From: JABGPL01 sp964387885 | Lineage (GTDB): Bacteria > Electryoneota > AABM5-125-24 > Hatepunaeales > Hatepunaeaceae | Assembly (NCBI GenBank): GCA_964387885.1 | Contig: CAYLYZ010000007.1 | Coordinates: 19,708-83,707 of the forward strand | Length of the DNA stretch: 64,000 nucleotides | Reading direction: 5' to 3' | In this document: one piece after another, positions 18,012 through 27,761 of the stretch | How the letters are laid out: each line of letters opens with the position of its first letter | Position numbering within the stretch: the stretch's first letter is position 1 | Notes under the pieces: generated by a model | The model's input: only the letters and a program-made list of their open reading frames with translations | What the model was told of the DNA's origin: nothing | The model's database searches: none | Program-made: the position numbers and the translations under genes

Positions 18012-19661
18012 ATGTCATTTAAACGCATCGCACTATTTTTCATCCTCGCATCCTCATTACTTGCACAGGATTATCCATTGCCAGAGGTAATTGGACACAT
18101 CTACGGATTACCTCCTGATACCCTGATGATCGGAGTTGATTTCTGCAATGTTGGTGATCAGAATGGAGATGGGGGTGACGACCTGCTTGTTTCGCATTTT
18201 CCCTGGGAAGTTGGTTGGCGATCACCAATGGCTAATGAAATTAAAATTTACTATGGTGGATGAGATGGAATGGATAATGAACCGGATTGGATTTTATCTG
18301 GAGAGGATAGACATGGAATAGGAGCTTCCGTTATTTATCTCGGAAATATATCACCAGATTTAGAACCAGTGTTTGCAACAATAGAAAGATATTGGGCTCC
18401 GGGAAATATTGATTCTTATCCTACCGACCACAGAACACTATTCTTTGAATCCCTTAACAATCTTGATCGCGAACCAGACATCATAATGCAGCAGCAGATT
18501 TATTCCTACAAACGATTTGGTGATGGATTATTTACGCAACCGTTTGATCTGAATGCTGACGGTTTCAATGATTTTATAATGACTGACAGACAAGTTGATC
18601 AATATTGGACTTTGTTCTTTTTTGGAGGTGAAGAACTCGATACAATACCTGAATTGCGATTAAGCTACCCAGGTAGAGGCAATCGAATTGCAGCCGGTAC
18701 AGCGGATTATTCGAGTGGATTTGATGTCAATGGAGATGGTATTGATGATCTGTTGCTATCAAGAGGTGAAGTAAACGAGAATGTTTATGAACACTATTTT
18801 CATCTTTTTCTTGGGGGAGCACCTTTTGACACCACACCGGTAATGTCTTTCACTAGTTGGGATATTGAGGGAATTCTCGTTGACAGTGGTTTCTCAATAG
18901 TACCAGATGTAAACGGAGATGGTTATGACGATTGGGTGCTTGCTTACTGGGCTGGACACGAGACATCTTTCTGGTTATTCTACGGCTGTGAGAATCCGCA
19001 ATCCCCGTTAGACCACCCTCCGGATTTACTTTTACAGCCACTTCCTGGTGCAGAGATATCTGAGGCTTGGGTATGCGGGGGAGATTTTAATGGTGATGGT
19101 TATGGTGATATTGCTGGTTCTTCATATGAGGCAGCAAATTTTAGTGGTGTTATTCAGATCTACTTGGGTGGTCCGGATATGAGCGGTGATGCGGATATCC
19201 AGATATTTGCACATAATGATTACGATGGACAATTTATTAGCTTGGGTGATAGGATTGGTGCCGTGGGAGATTACAATGGAGATGGAATTGACGATTTTGT
19301 ATGTCGACGTGTTGCAGTGCAGAGAGATTATGGTAATTCCTTAGTTATTTTTGCTGGCAATCGCGAGTGGCCTGGGGCGGTCGAAAATGATCCTGTTCCT
19401 GAATCCTATAAACTGATGTTTGATATCCATCCCAATCCATTCAATAGTTCAGCGCAAATCAGGTTAAATTTGCCGGTTTTTGAAAAAAGTTCACTCTCGG
19501 TTTATGATGTTCGGGGGAGATTGGTGGAGACTCTCATTGAAAATCGAGCAATAACAGGTAGCCGGGTACTTGCATATAAGAGTGATGAAGCTGGCGTTTA
19601 TTTTGTTGTGCTTGAAGGGGAATCTCATCGGGAGATTCGGAAGGTTGTATGTTTGCGGTAG
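18012..19661 (+). pseudogene. FG-GAP repeat surface protein with in-frame TGA (copy A)
   Basis: The frame opens with a signal peptide (MSFKRIALFFILASSLLAQ) and matches the intact copy B along its whole length, but a TGA at 18261-18263 interrupts it after IKIYYGG. The same frame resumes at once with DGMDNEPDWILSGEDRHGIG, where copy B has Arg. The remaining 460 codons are undamaged: FG-GAP calcium-type turns (DVNGDGIDD, DVNGDGYDD, DFNGDGYGD, DYNGDGIDD) and a type IX-like C-terminal domain (HPNPFNSSAQIRLNLP ... KVVCLR). A single point mutation (for example CGA or AGA to TGA) explains it. Either a recent pseudogene or readthrough; no internal start with a good ribosome site is evident near 18270. 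Confidence 0.8.
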
Positions 19662-19838
19662 GGGCGAATAATTATTCGCCCAAAACTTAACGCACCATGT
19701 TGCAATTGACCGATACGCTGTTTAAGGGTGGCAAGGGCGAATGATTATTCGCCCCTACTGTCTTTACGGACTGATTGGACATGAATCATGAAAGTTGAAT
19801 TGTAAAGAAACACGGGCAATGAATAGCCCGTGCCATAC
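19658..19838 (+). repeat. 180-bp repeat, copy 1 (between the FG-GAP paralogues)
   Basis: It begins with a 101-bp unit (19658-19758) whose ends are a 23-bp inverted repeat with one mismatch, each end itself a palindrome (GGGCGAAT...ATTCGCCC). A further 80 bp ends in the CACGGGC...GCCCGTG hairpin. The TAG stop of the FG-GAP gene lies inside the left terminal repeat. Nearly identical to copy 2. Confidence 0.85.
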
Positions 19839-19889
19839 TAATGGAAAAATATGTACACACGCGCGGAGGCGTGTGCTACCTGGGAGATT

Positions 19890-21542
19890 ATGTCATTTAA
19901 ACATATCACAATGTTGTTCATCCTCGCATCAACGATATTTGCTCAGGATTATGAACTGCCTGAAGTGATCGGACATATTTATGGATTGCCTCCGGATACA
20001 CTTATGATGGGTCTAGATTTCTGTAATGTTGGTGATCAGAATGGGGATGGATGTGATGATCTGCTCGTTTCGCATTTTCCTTTCTCAGTTGGCAATAGAT
20101 TTGAGGAAACTAATCAAATCAAACTTTATTATGGTGGCAGGGATGGTGTAGATAACGAGCCTGATTGGATCCTCAGTGGCGAGGATAGACATGGGATAGG
20201 ATATCCATTAATTTTTCTCGGAAATATCTCTCCAAATTTCCAACCAATATTCGCAACCGTAGAAAAATTTTGGGCTAATGGAAACAACGATCCTGGAGCT
20301 CCGAATTATTACAGGACACAATTTTTTGAAGGCTTCGGTGGGCTTGATCGTGAGCCTGATATCATCATGCAACAAGCAACATTATCTTGGAAAAGATTTG
20401 GTTCCGGATTATTCACACGATCATTTGATTTGAACTCTGATGGATTTGAAGAATTCATTATGACCGAGAGGAATGAAGACATATATTCGACTTTGATTTA
20501 CTTCGGAGGTGAAGAACTTGATACATTACCCGACTGGCGCACCTCGTATTTAGGTAGAGGTAGCCGAGGTTATGTTGCTCCAGCTAACTACTCCGGTGGA
20601 TTTGATGTTAATGGTGATAATATTGATGACCTTTTATTGTCAAGAGGTGAAATACATAATGATATATATAAAAAATATTTTCACCTTTTCATTGGTGGTG
20701 CACCTGTGGACACAGTTCCAGTCTTTTCGTTCACAAGTTGGGATATGGAGGGAATTTTGACTGACAGTGGTTTTTCTCTCTTACCAGATGTAAATGGTGA
20801 TGGATACGATGATTGGGCAATCGCTTACTGGGCAGGACATGAGACGGCTTTTTGGCTGTTCTTTGGAAGTGAGAATCCACAATCACCTTTAGATCACCCA
20901 CCTGATTTGCTTTTAGAGCCTTTCCCTGGAATAAGTATAACTGAAGCCTGGGTCTGTGGTGGTGATTTTAATGGTGATGGTTACGGAGACATTGTAGGAT
21001 CCGCACACGAGGCTGATATTAATGCTGGTGTAGTGCATATTTATTTTGGCGGACCAGATATAAGCAGGGATGCTGATATCCAAATAAGGGGAAGACGGGA
21101 TTACGAGGGACGATTCCTCAGAATTGGTGACAGAATCGGTGCTGTTGGTGACTACAACGGCGACGGGATTGATGATTTTGTGTGCCGTACGAAAATCGAT
21201 CCTACACAGTGGTCAAATTCATTAGTCATATTTGCTGGAAATCGTGAGTGGCCAGGAGCGGTTGATGAAAAACCTGTTCCTGAATCCTATAAACTGATGT
21301 TTGATATTCACCCCAATCCTTTTAATCGTTCAACGCAAATCAGGTTAAATTTGCCGATTTGTGAAAAAAGTTCACTCTCGGTTTATGATGTACGGGGGAG
21401 ATTGGTGGAGACTCTCATTGAAGATCGAGCAATAACAGGTAGCCGGATATTTACATATAAGAGTGATAAGGCTGGTGTTTATTTCGTGGTTCTCGAAGGG
21501 GAATATCAGCGGGAGGTTCGGAAGGTTGTATGTTTGCGGTAG
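19890..21542 (+). CDS. FG-GAP repeat surface protein with C-terminal sorting domain (copy B)
   Basis: A 550-residue secreted protein and the intact paralogue of the gene just upstream; the two ATGs are 1,878 bp apart. Start chosen at MSFKHITMLFILASTIFAQ, a signal peptide, rather than the ATG at 19851, because copy A aligns from there. The mature part is an FG-GAP/VCBS-type propeller with repeated DxNxDGxxD calcium loops (DQNGDGCDDLL, DVNGDNIDDLL, DVNGDGYDDWA, DFNGDGYGDI, DYNGDGIDDFV). It ends with a type IX-like sorting domain (HPNPFNRSTQIRLNLP; SSLSVYDVRGRLVETL; KVVCLR). Likely cell-surface attached or released; ligand unknown. Confidence 0.88.
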   Translation: MSFKHITMLFILASTIFAQDYELPEVIGHIYGLPPDTLMMGLDFCNVGDQNGDGCDDLLVSHFPFSVGNRFEETNQIKLYYGGRDGVDNEPDWILSGEDRHGIGYPLIFLGNISPNFQPIFATVEKFWANGNNDPGAPNYYRTQFFEGFGGLDREPDIIMQQATLSWKRFGSGLFTRSFDLNSDGFEEFIMTERNEDIYSTLIYFGGEELDTLPDWRTSYLGRGSRGYVAPANYSGGFDVNGDNIDDLLLSRGEIHNDIYKKYFHLFIGGAPVDTVPVFSFTSWDMEGILTDSGFSLLPDVNGDGYDDWAIAYWAGHETAFWLFFGSENPQSPLDHPPDLLLEPFPGISITEAWVCGGDFNGDGYGDIVGSAHEADINAGVVHIYFGGPDISRDADIQIRGRRDYEGRFLRIGDRIGAVGDYNGDGIDDFVCRTKIDPTQWSNSLVIFAGNREWPGAVDEKPVPESYKLMFDIHPNPFNRSTQIRLNLPICEKSSLSVYDVRGRLVETLIEDRAITGSRIFTYKSDKAGVYFVVLEGEYQREVRKVVCLR

Positions 21543-22156
21543 GGGCGAATAATTATTCGCCCAAAACTTAACGCACCATGTTGCAATTGACCGATACGCT
21601 GTTTAAGGGTGGCAAGGGCGAATGATTATTCGCCCCTACTGTCTTTACGGACTGATTGGACATGAATCATGAAAGTTGAATTGTAAAGAAACACGGGCAA
21701 TGAATAGCCCGTGCCACACGTCAGTTCGCGCCGCATCGGAAGGCTGTAAGTTTGCGGTAGGGGCGAATAATTATTCGCCCAAAACGTAACATACCATGCT
21801 GCAATTGACCGATATGCTGTTTAAGGGTGGCAAGGGCGAATGATTATTCGCCCCTACTGTCTTTACGGACTGATTGGACATGAATCATGAAAGTTGAATT
21901 GTAAAGAAACACGGGCAATGAATAGCCCGGGCCACACGTCAGTTCGCGCCGCATCGGAAGGCTGTAAGTTTGCGGTAGGGGCGAATAATTATTCGCCCAA
22001 AACGTAACATACCATGCTGCAATTGACCGATATGCTGTTTAAGGGTGGCAAGGGCGAATGATTATTCGCCCCTACTGTCTTTACGGACTGATTGGACATG
22101 AATCATGAAAGTTGAATTGTAAAGAAACACGGGCAATGAATAGCCCGGGCCACACG
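21540..22156 (+). repeat. Three tandem copies of the 180-bp repeat (copies 2-4, 218-bp period)
   Basis: Copies lie at 21541-21720, 21759-21938 and 21977-22156. Between them is a 38-bp spacer (CGCATCGGAAGGCTG, AAGTTTGCGG) that resembles the last codons of the FG-GAP genes (CGGAAGGTTG), so the duplicated unit included the gene's 3' tip. Copies 3 and 4 look identical throughout; copy 2 is nearly identical to copy 1. Each copy carries the paired GGGCGAAT palindromes and the GCCCGTG/GCCCGGG hairpin. Confidence 0.9.
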
Positions 22157-22657
22157 AACCGTTCCTTTTCTGGCACAGCATTTGCAAAAATATACTGCAG
22201 GAAACGAAAACATGTGATTTGATTTGAATAAATTCTTTACTGCAGAGATTTACCATGCTTAGAAGCTCACAACCCAGCACTGCTGCGTTTTCAGGGATTC
22301 AGATAACGAATCCGGAACCGGATAACCGTCAGAAAGACGATATCCATACCCTTCCAACCGATTTTCTTGATGAAAATCGTCTTAGTGCATATATTGCATT
22401 TCCTTGTGCAATATTCTCTTTCACCACTGAAATCGATTGTTCAGACAACTGCAAGAGAAGTGCATTCTGCATGTCGTTACTCACAACTCTAACACAGGGA
22501 GAAAATTAAACTGCAAGTTTGATAAAGCTCTTTACACTATACCGTTAAAACAGCAAGACAGATAAGTAAGCGCACCTAATGATTATCATTCCGATTTATC
22601 GGGATGAAACGGTGAAGCATTCATGATAAAGGTTAAGTAATCCATGGAGGATACGTA
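22157..22657. other. Intergenic stretch, no convincing gene
   Basis: Between the repeats and the Ig-like lipoprotein gene. An open frame of 84 codons at 22255-22509 has no recognisable domain, no signal peptide and only a weak ribosome site, so it is not called. GATTATCATTCCGATTTATC near 22581-22600 lies shortly upstream of the next gene, but no promoter can be assigned with confidence. Confidence 0.4.
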
Positions 22658-25600
22658 ATGAAACGGTATCATTTACTAAGTATTGCGCTGTTAATAGCGC
22701 TGATGATGGCAGGAATGGTCGGATGCGATCATGACAATGCCATAGCCCCCAACCCCGGAAATAATTCCGGTGTTGCTTCAATAGAGCTTCGGTTAAGCCA
22801 GAGCGAACTTCGCGGCTTTTCGGGAGAGGTAAGAACAGAAACTATAACTGCAATAGCCAGAGACGGACAGGGAGTTGCAGTACCAGAAGCTGAAATCAGC
22901 TTTGCCATCCGAAATCCACAACCGTGGAAAGGAACGATTTCCACCTCACAAGCTCAGCCACAGACCGATGAAAACGGACAGTTGGAAGCATCTTACTCTG
23001 TTTCAATCGATCAAACCGCTGACGTAGTAATCGAAGCCTATGCAGGACAGGTTCTCGGGACTGCAAACTTGAGCATAATTGTTGTAAACGACATTATTGG
23101 CTCAATATCTATTGAGTCATCAACTCAAGTTCTCGCTGTTCCACCAAACCAAACCCGAAACGCTACAGTCACAGCCTCTCTCGTCGATGTCGATGGAAAC
23201 GCCTTGCCGGGTATGCAGGTCAGTTTCCGGACAGATTCACCCGGACTGGGATTCGTTGATGGTGAACATGCAACAACGGACTTTAACGGGAGAGCCAGCC
23301 GAACGTTTACTTCAATTGTAAACAAATATGGACTTTGCGAGATTTCGGCACTGGTGGGAGATTATTCGGACAAAACTACCATCGAAATTCGTCCGGTAGA
23401 GGCACCTGCAAATGTAAACCTTACTACTGAAAATCCTGTTGTCAAGGTTTCTCAGGGACAGAATGCAACTATCAATCTTGATGCTGTTGTAACCGACGCA
23501 TTCAGGGTTGGAGTTCCGAGCACCAAGGTTGCATTTGAAGCTCTTCCAATTGAAGAGGGAGCCGAAACTTTCGGTTCGCTTTCCTATCCGGATACTACGA
23601 ATCAAGAAGGCCGGGTAACCGCCCAATTCAGTTCACTCGGTGAATATGGTTTATTAAAGGTGAAGGTTAGAGTTCTACCATCGGAAATGTCAGGTTCAGC
23701 AACTGAAGATGAAGACGAGATTACCGCAGAAATTTTCATTGAAGTTAAGGAACTGACGATCGACATCGGTTCTTTGACTGTCCGTGCATTCCCTGATTTC
23801 TTAAAATTATCTCCGGACACGAACGGAGAATCAAATATACGCGCCCAGGTTCGTGATGTGAACAACGTCGGCATCCCGGATGTGCGTGTCGATTTTATGA
23901 CAGACCTGGGCGCGCTTTCTCAGTCTACTGTAACTGATGAAGCGGGCGTAGCAACAGCTGTATTCCACAATAACTACGAAGCGGGAGTTGCAACCATTAC
24001 TGCAACGGTTCCAGGTACCGGACATTTGGCAGTCGAACAGATAACAATCGAACAGTCCGCAGGAGCCACCGGATCATTGACTCTAAATGCTGATAAAGAA
24101 TTCATATATGCAGATAACGGTCTGACTTATGCGAGTCTTACGGCATTGTTGAGTGATGAAGATGGTCAGGCGCTGTCCGGGAAGGAAATCACCTTCACGA
24201 AAACTCACGGAACAGTAAACTCCCCTGTTTTAACTGATTCACTGGGAATCGCAAGAGCGATTTTCCGGGATGTGGGATCTCCTTCATATAATGACCAGGG
24301 ATTACGTGTCCCAGCCATTATTACCGCAAGATATAATCCTCTCGGATTAAATGCAAATGTTGAAATCACTATATATGAGAGGAATCCTGTCGCATCGATT
24401 ACTCTGCAATCTGCTGCAGAACAGATGATTGCAGGAGGTCAGAATCCAGTAACTATCAGGGCAACTTGTTTCCTTGAGAACGGCAATTATGCCCCGGAAG
24501 GAACCCTTGTCAGATTTGAGGTCGACATGGGACACTTTTCCGAAGATGCTGTTGCTGTAATGGGGAATTTCGGAGTGGCAGAAACTCAGTATTATCCCGG
24601 TAGTTTAACTGGAATTGCCCGTCTCAAGGCTTATGTTCAAAACGGTGATGAAACCGTAGAAAGCAATGAAGTGATTATCAACCTTTTGCCCGGTCCGGCA
24701 AGTACCGTTACTGTCTCAGCAACACCCTCAGAATTAATAACTAATGATCCCGATTCATTTGCAAGTATTATTGCAGTAGTCTCTGATACGGTTAATAATC
24801 CGGTTGCTCAAGGGACACTGGTCAGATTCTCAACCACCCTTGGCAATATTACCCCAACTGCAATAACAGATGAAAACGGACATGCGGAAGTAAGATTGGT
24901 ACCCGAACTTGAAGCAGGAACTGCAGTTATCACTGCAACAGTTGAAACACCTTCAGGTGGAGAGATAAATGGCAGTGCAACTGTAACTTTCATTTCCGGT
25001 CGTCCTAATTCGATAGAGCTTTTCGCTGATCCAGGTCAGGTAGCCGTCGCTGGAACCGCTGGAAATTCGACATCTACCATCCGCGCCGAAGTGCGTGATG
25101 CGAATGGTAACTTAGTAGGTATACAGACACCGGTCACATTTGAGCTAATGCATGAACCACCGGAGCCAGAGGGTTGTAACTTCAACGATCATGGACAATC
25201 AGATGTTTCGATGACCAACAATGGTATTGCAACAGTTTCACTTAATGCCGGGACTCAGATCGGTGGTAAAGTAATCAGAGCTTATACATATCGTGATGAA
25301 GAACAACAGGACACGGTTTCGGTAGTTTTATCAACAATGGCTGTCATCTCGGGACCTGCACATTCACTTGATATTGACCTGAACGATGAGGGTGATGATG
25401 CTGATGGTGGTGCATGGAGGATTGAGGTCTCTGCTCGTGTCTATGACATGCATCATAATCCGGTGGCGAATAATCTTCCGGTTGTATTCAGCGTTGAACC
25501 TGAGATCGCATCGATTTCCGCGGGATTCACCGGTAATGAAAGCTGGGCAAATGAATCTGAACCTGGTCTGGCGTATGCGACCCTTACTTACCAGAGTTCG

Positions 25601-26101
25601 GAAACATTTTCAGATATCGTCATAACTGCAGCCGTTGCAACCCAGGATGGTCAAATCTCTGGTGAGAAGGAACATATTCTTCCACTACAGGATGGTGTTC
25701 TCGAGTTATACATGGATCCCGGGAACTGGATGTTTGAGAGGCAACGCCCGAATGATGAATGTAATATCAGAGTCTGGGCAGTCCTGAAAGATGGTCATCA
25801 GGCGTTGATAAATAACGCCCCGATTCTATTCAGATCCGAAAAAGGAATGTTCTCCTGGCTAAATTTCCAAACCGGTAACTTTGAATTATTCTATCCGGAT
25901 ATAGTTCGGAAATATTCAGGCGTTGTAAGTGAAATTCACAACGAAGAATCCGGGCAGGCGACTGTATATATGATTGGAGTCATGGACGATTTCTTCCTTG
26001 AAGACTTCTCAGTAACCGCTTCATGCCAGATTGAAGCGTACTTAGAGGGCTATGAGGACGTTCAGGCTGATCCCAAATTTATAATATTTAACAGACATTA
26101 G
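22658..26101 (+). CDS. Large Ig-like (Big_1/invasin-type) repeat lipoprotein
   Basis: A 1,147-residue exported lipoprotein: the signal peptide ends in a lipobox (MMAGMVGC, acylated Cys about residue 23). It is built of about ten units of roughly 100 residues with the Big_1 pattern: start strand (IELRLSQSEL, SISIESSTQVL, SLTLNADKEFI, SIELFADPGQV), a central D..G.PV....V.F..., and the closing T(D/N)..G.A......G. (TDENGQLEASY, TDFNGRASRTF, TDEAGVATAVF, TDENGHAEVRL). Such arrays are extended stalks for adhesion or surface exposure. Ribosome site GGAGG 7 nt before the ATG is strong. No sorting domain at the C terminus, consistent with lipid anchoring instead. Confidence 0.9.
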   Translation: MKRYHLLSIALLIALMMAGMVGCDHDNAIAPNPGNNSGVASIELRLSQSELRGFSGEVRTETITAIARDGQGVAVPEAEISFAIRNPQPWKGTISTSQAQPQTDENGQLEASYSVSIDQTADVVIEAYAGQVLGTANLSIIVVNDIIGSISIESSTQVLAVPPNQTRNATVTASLVDVDGNALPGMQVSFRTDSPGLGFVDGEHATTDFNGRASRTFTSIVNKYGLCEISALVGDYSDKTTIEIRPVEAPANVNLTTENPVVKVSQGQNATINLDAVVTDAFRVGVPSTKVAFEALPIEEGAETFGSLSYPDTTNQEGRVTAQFSSLGEYGLLKVKVRVLPSEMSGSATEDEDEITAEIFIEVKELTIDIGSLTVRAFPDFLKLSPDTNGESNIRAQVRDVNNVGIPDVRVDFMTDLGALSQSTVTDEAGVATAVFHNNYEAGVATITATVPGTGHLAVEQITIEQSAGATGSLTLNADKEFIYADNGLTYASLTALLSDEDGQALSGKEITFTKTHGTVNSPVLTDSLGIARAIFRDVGSPSYNDQGLRVPAIITARYNPLGLNANVEITIYERNPVASITLQSAAEQMIAGGQNPVTIRATCFLENGNYAPEGTLVRFEVDMGHFSEDAVAVMGNFGVAETQYYPGSLTGIARLKAYVQNGDETVESNEVIINLLPGPASTVTVSATPSELITNDPDSFASIIAVVSDTVNNPVAQGTLVRFSTTLGNITPTAITDENGHAEVRLVPELEAGTAVITATVETPSGGEINGSATVTFISGRPNSIELFADPGQVAVAGTAGNSTSTIRAEVRDANGNLVGIQTPVTFELMHEPPEPEGCNFNDHGQSDVSMTNNGIATVSLNAGTQIGGKVIRAYTYRDEEQQDTVSVVLSTMAVISGPAHSLDIDLNDEGDDADGGAWRIEVSARVYDMHHNPVANNLPVVFSVEPEIASISAGFTGNESWANESEPGLAYATLTYQSSETFSDIVITAAVATQDGQISGEKEHILPLQDGVLELYMDPGNWMFERQRPNDECNIRVWAVLKDGHQALINNAPILFRSEKGMFSWLNFQTGNFELFYPDIVRKYSGVVSEIHNEESGQATVYMIGVMDDFFLEDFSVTASCQIEAYLEGYEDVQADPKFIIFNRH

Positions 26102-26132
26102 TTTCAGCAATTTGAAGTATTCTCCGGGTCGT

Positions 26133-26160
26133 ATACCATCTCTTTTCAAAGAGATGGTAT
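26133..26160 (+). terminator. Strong hairpin downstream of the Ig-like lipoprotein gene
   Basis: A perfect 13-bp stem (ATACCATCTCTTT with AAAGAGATGGTAT) and a 2-nt loop starts 31 bp after the stop codon. No T tract follows on the plus strand, so it may act as a weak or factor-dependent terminator or as an mRNA 3' stabiliser. Confidence 0.5.
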
Positions 26161-26324
26161 GTGGCTCGGGGGGGATTACTCGTTTTTTTCCATTCGAATG
26201 GTGTTGGAGTGTATTGTCAGGTATGATAGATTCTATTGAGGTTTTTCAATCTTTCGGAAGCACGTCGTTCCCGCGCAGCAGAGTGTCCGAGAATAGCGTC
26301 AGAGCAAGAATTTCCTTTCTGCTC

Positions 26325-26395
26325 CTCATTCCCACGAAAGCGGGAATCCAGATTTATCAACTACTTACTGGATTCCCAGTCAAGCTGGGAATGAG
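26325..26395. repeat. Palindromic repeat pair (CTCATTCCC / GGGAATCCAG family)
   Basis: Two inverted arms, 26325-26351 (CTCATTCCC...CGGGAATCCAG) and 26368-26395 (CTGGATTCCC...GGGAATGAG), each a hairpin and together a larger inverted repeat. Translated, it gives the IPTKAGIQ string that marks this widespread repeat type in spurious reading frames, so the open frame spanning 26112-26570 is not a gene. A single related arm is at 5980-6005. Nothing else is seen between 26160 and 26550. Confidence 0.75.
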
Positions 26396-26550
26396 GAAAA
26401 AATGTGATTCTCTTCATTCTTGGACACACTGGCAGGCGGGAACCCAGAATAGACATACTCCTGGGGAATTTCTATTTCAAAGGAAATATGGGAAATGGAA
26501 GGATACAAAAATTTCAACTGACTCAAGAGCACTGGACACCACTCTGAAAA

Positions 26551-27339
26551 CTACCCCCAGAGCTGAATAGCATTATCAGGAAACGAACCCGGTGGAACTG
26601 AAAATCGAACGCAATCGATCATCCGATGAGCAAATCCATAGAACACCAATTTCTCAATGCAGGAATTTAATCCTGCATCCTCTTGATCTGATTCTATAAG
26701 AGTTTCTTTATTCTCCTTATTCAGGCTTGAAAGAAACGTGCGAAGTGCTGCAGACAAACCATTTGATGATTTTAATCCTGCTTCAATTGCCCTCGCCCAG
26801 ACAAGATCAAGAGTAATTTGAAACCTGCCATCATCAGTTGTATATCCAAGCCCGTTATTCTTAGACCATCTCCATCGTTCTATTGATGGTTTATCGCGCT
26901 GATCGAGATTTAGACGTTGCAAAAGCCTGAGTTTGGATTTATCAAACTCAATTTTTCCCGATTCGAAACCATATTCAGTCAATAGATTTTCATCATTGCT
27001 TTCGGTAACGGATTTCAGATCCTGATTATTATAAAGTTTGAGTAACCATTTACGAACATCCTCTCCGTAATCAGAACCGGATTCAATTTCAAATGCTATC
27101 GCACGCAACGGTTGAATTGTCAGCACTGTTCCGTACCAACCGATCAAGCTGTCTTTCCGCCAGATTTTATTCCAACCTATCGTCCATCCCGGGATTATTT
27201 TGCTATACGAAGTGCGAAACGCTTCTACTGCTTTGCCATTATTTATCTGCCGGAGAATCTGGCTCTTTGCTGACTTACTTAGTTGCCCTCGAATTTCAAG
27301 ATTTGATATAACCTCACGAGCTATTGATTGCCATCTCAT
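26551..27339 (-). CDS. Hypothetical protein translationally coupled to acpS
   Basis: A 262-residue soluble protein that I do not recognise. It has no signal peptide, membrane segment or cofactor motif. Features visible: a basic N-terminal third with GWTIGWNKIWRKDSLIGWYG, a charged centre, and a Trp-rich segment (SIERWRWSKNNGLGYTTDDGRF) followed by helices ending in a hydrophobic tail. The start codon overlaps the acpS stop by 4 nt, so it is co-translated with acpS and the lipoprotein gene before it. An open frame of this length with tight coupling is very likely real. Confidence 0.75.
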   Translation of the reverse strand: MRWQSIAREVISNLEIRGQLSKSAKSQILRQINNGKAVEAFRTSYSKIIPGWTIGWNKIWRKDSLIGWYGTVLTIQPLRAIAFEIESGSDYGEDVRKWLLKLYNNQDLKSVTESNDENLLTEYGFESGKIEFDKSKLRLLQRLNLDQRDKPSIERWRWSKNNGLGYTTDDGRFQITLDLVWARAIEAGLKSSNGLSAALRTFLSSLNKENKETLIESDQEDAGLNSCIEKLVFYGFAHRMIDCVRFSVPPGSFPDNAIQLWG

Positions 27340-27761
27340 TCTGGTTGAACGTTCCGTTTGAGGACAGATACTACGGCTATGGCAACTCCTGCATCATGAG
27401 AAAGGCTAAGGCTTACAGAATTCCATCCCTGTCTGCGGGATTCATCTGCAGCAACTCCGTAGAATCGTAAACCGGGACTTCCGGAATCAGCAGTTCGGAC
27501 TTCAATATCGAGCCAGGTTATCCCTTTACGATTAGTGCTGAGGGCTTTGTATGCTGCTTCTTTTGCAGCAAATCGAGAGGCAAGGGAAGATACTCTTCCT
27601 TTGCAGGTTTCTATTTCATGATTAGTAAAACATCTGGTAGTGAATCTTGATCCCCAACGTTCCAGTATTCGTCTAATTCGTTCAATACTAACGAGATCAA
27701 CTCCGACTGATATTGAATAATCAGATTCGGAAAACTCAGTAATATCATTTTTACTACTCAT
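27336..27761 (-). CDS. acpS: Holo-[acyl-carrier-protein] synthase
   Basis: Transfers 4'-phosphopantetheine from CoA to acyl carrier protein. The 141-residue protein has both family motifs: GVDLVSIERIRR (metal-binding Asp, about residue 22) and SRFAAKEAAYKAL (metal-binding Glu), and the end LSLSHDAGVAIAVV with the conserved SHD. The N terminus is about 17 residues longer than usual before the first strand. It overlaps the upstream lipoprotein gene by 8 nt and the downstream hypothetical gene by 4 nt, forming a three-gene unit. Confidence 0.96.
   Translation of the reverse strand: MSSKNDITEFSESDYSISVGVDLVSIERIRRILERWGSRFTTRCFTNHEIETCKGRVSSLASRFAAKEAAYKALSTNRKGITWLDIEVRTADSGSPGLRFYGVAADESRRQGWNSVSLSLSHDAGVAIAVVSVLKRNVQPE

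Noticed and set aside
18261..18263. TGA as a recoded sense codon or selenocysteine site
   Set aside because: The paralogue has Arg there, other genes in the window stop at TGA, and no selenocysteine-type hairpin or Cys homologue is seen. Local nonsense mutation is simpler.
21540..22156. Tandem repeats considered as a CRISPR array
   Set aside because: Units are about 180 bp with identical 38-bp spacers derived from a gene end; no short direct repeats with variable spacers and no cas genes.
22255..22509. 84-codon open frame before the Ig-like lipoprotein gene
   Set aside because: No domain, no signal peptide, weak ribosome site, and composition unlike neighbouring genes; more likely non-coding.
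26112..26570. 152-codon open frame after the Ig-like lipoprotein gene
   Set aside because: It runs through a hairpin and a palindromic repeat and contains the IPTKAGIQ string typical of translated repeats; the rest has no domain.
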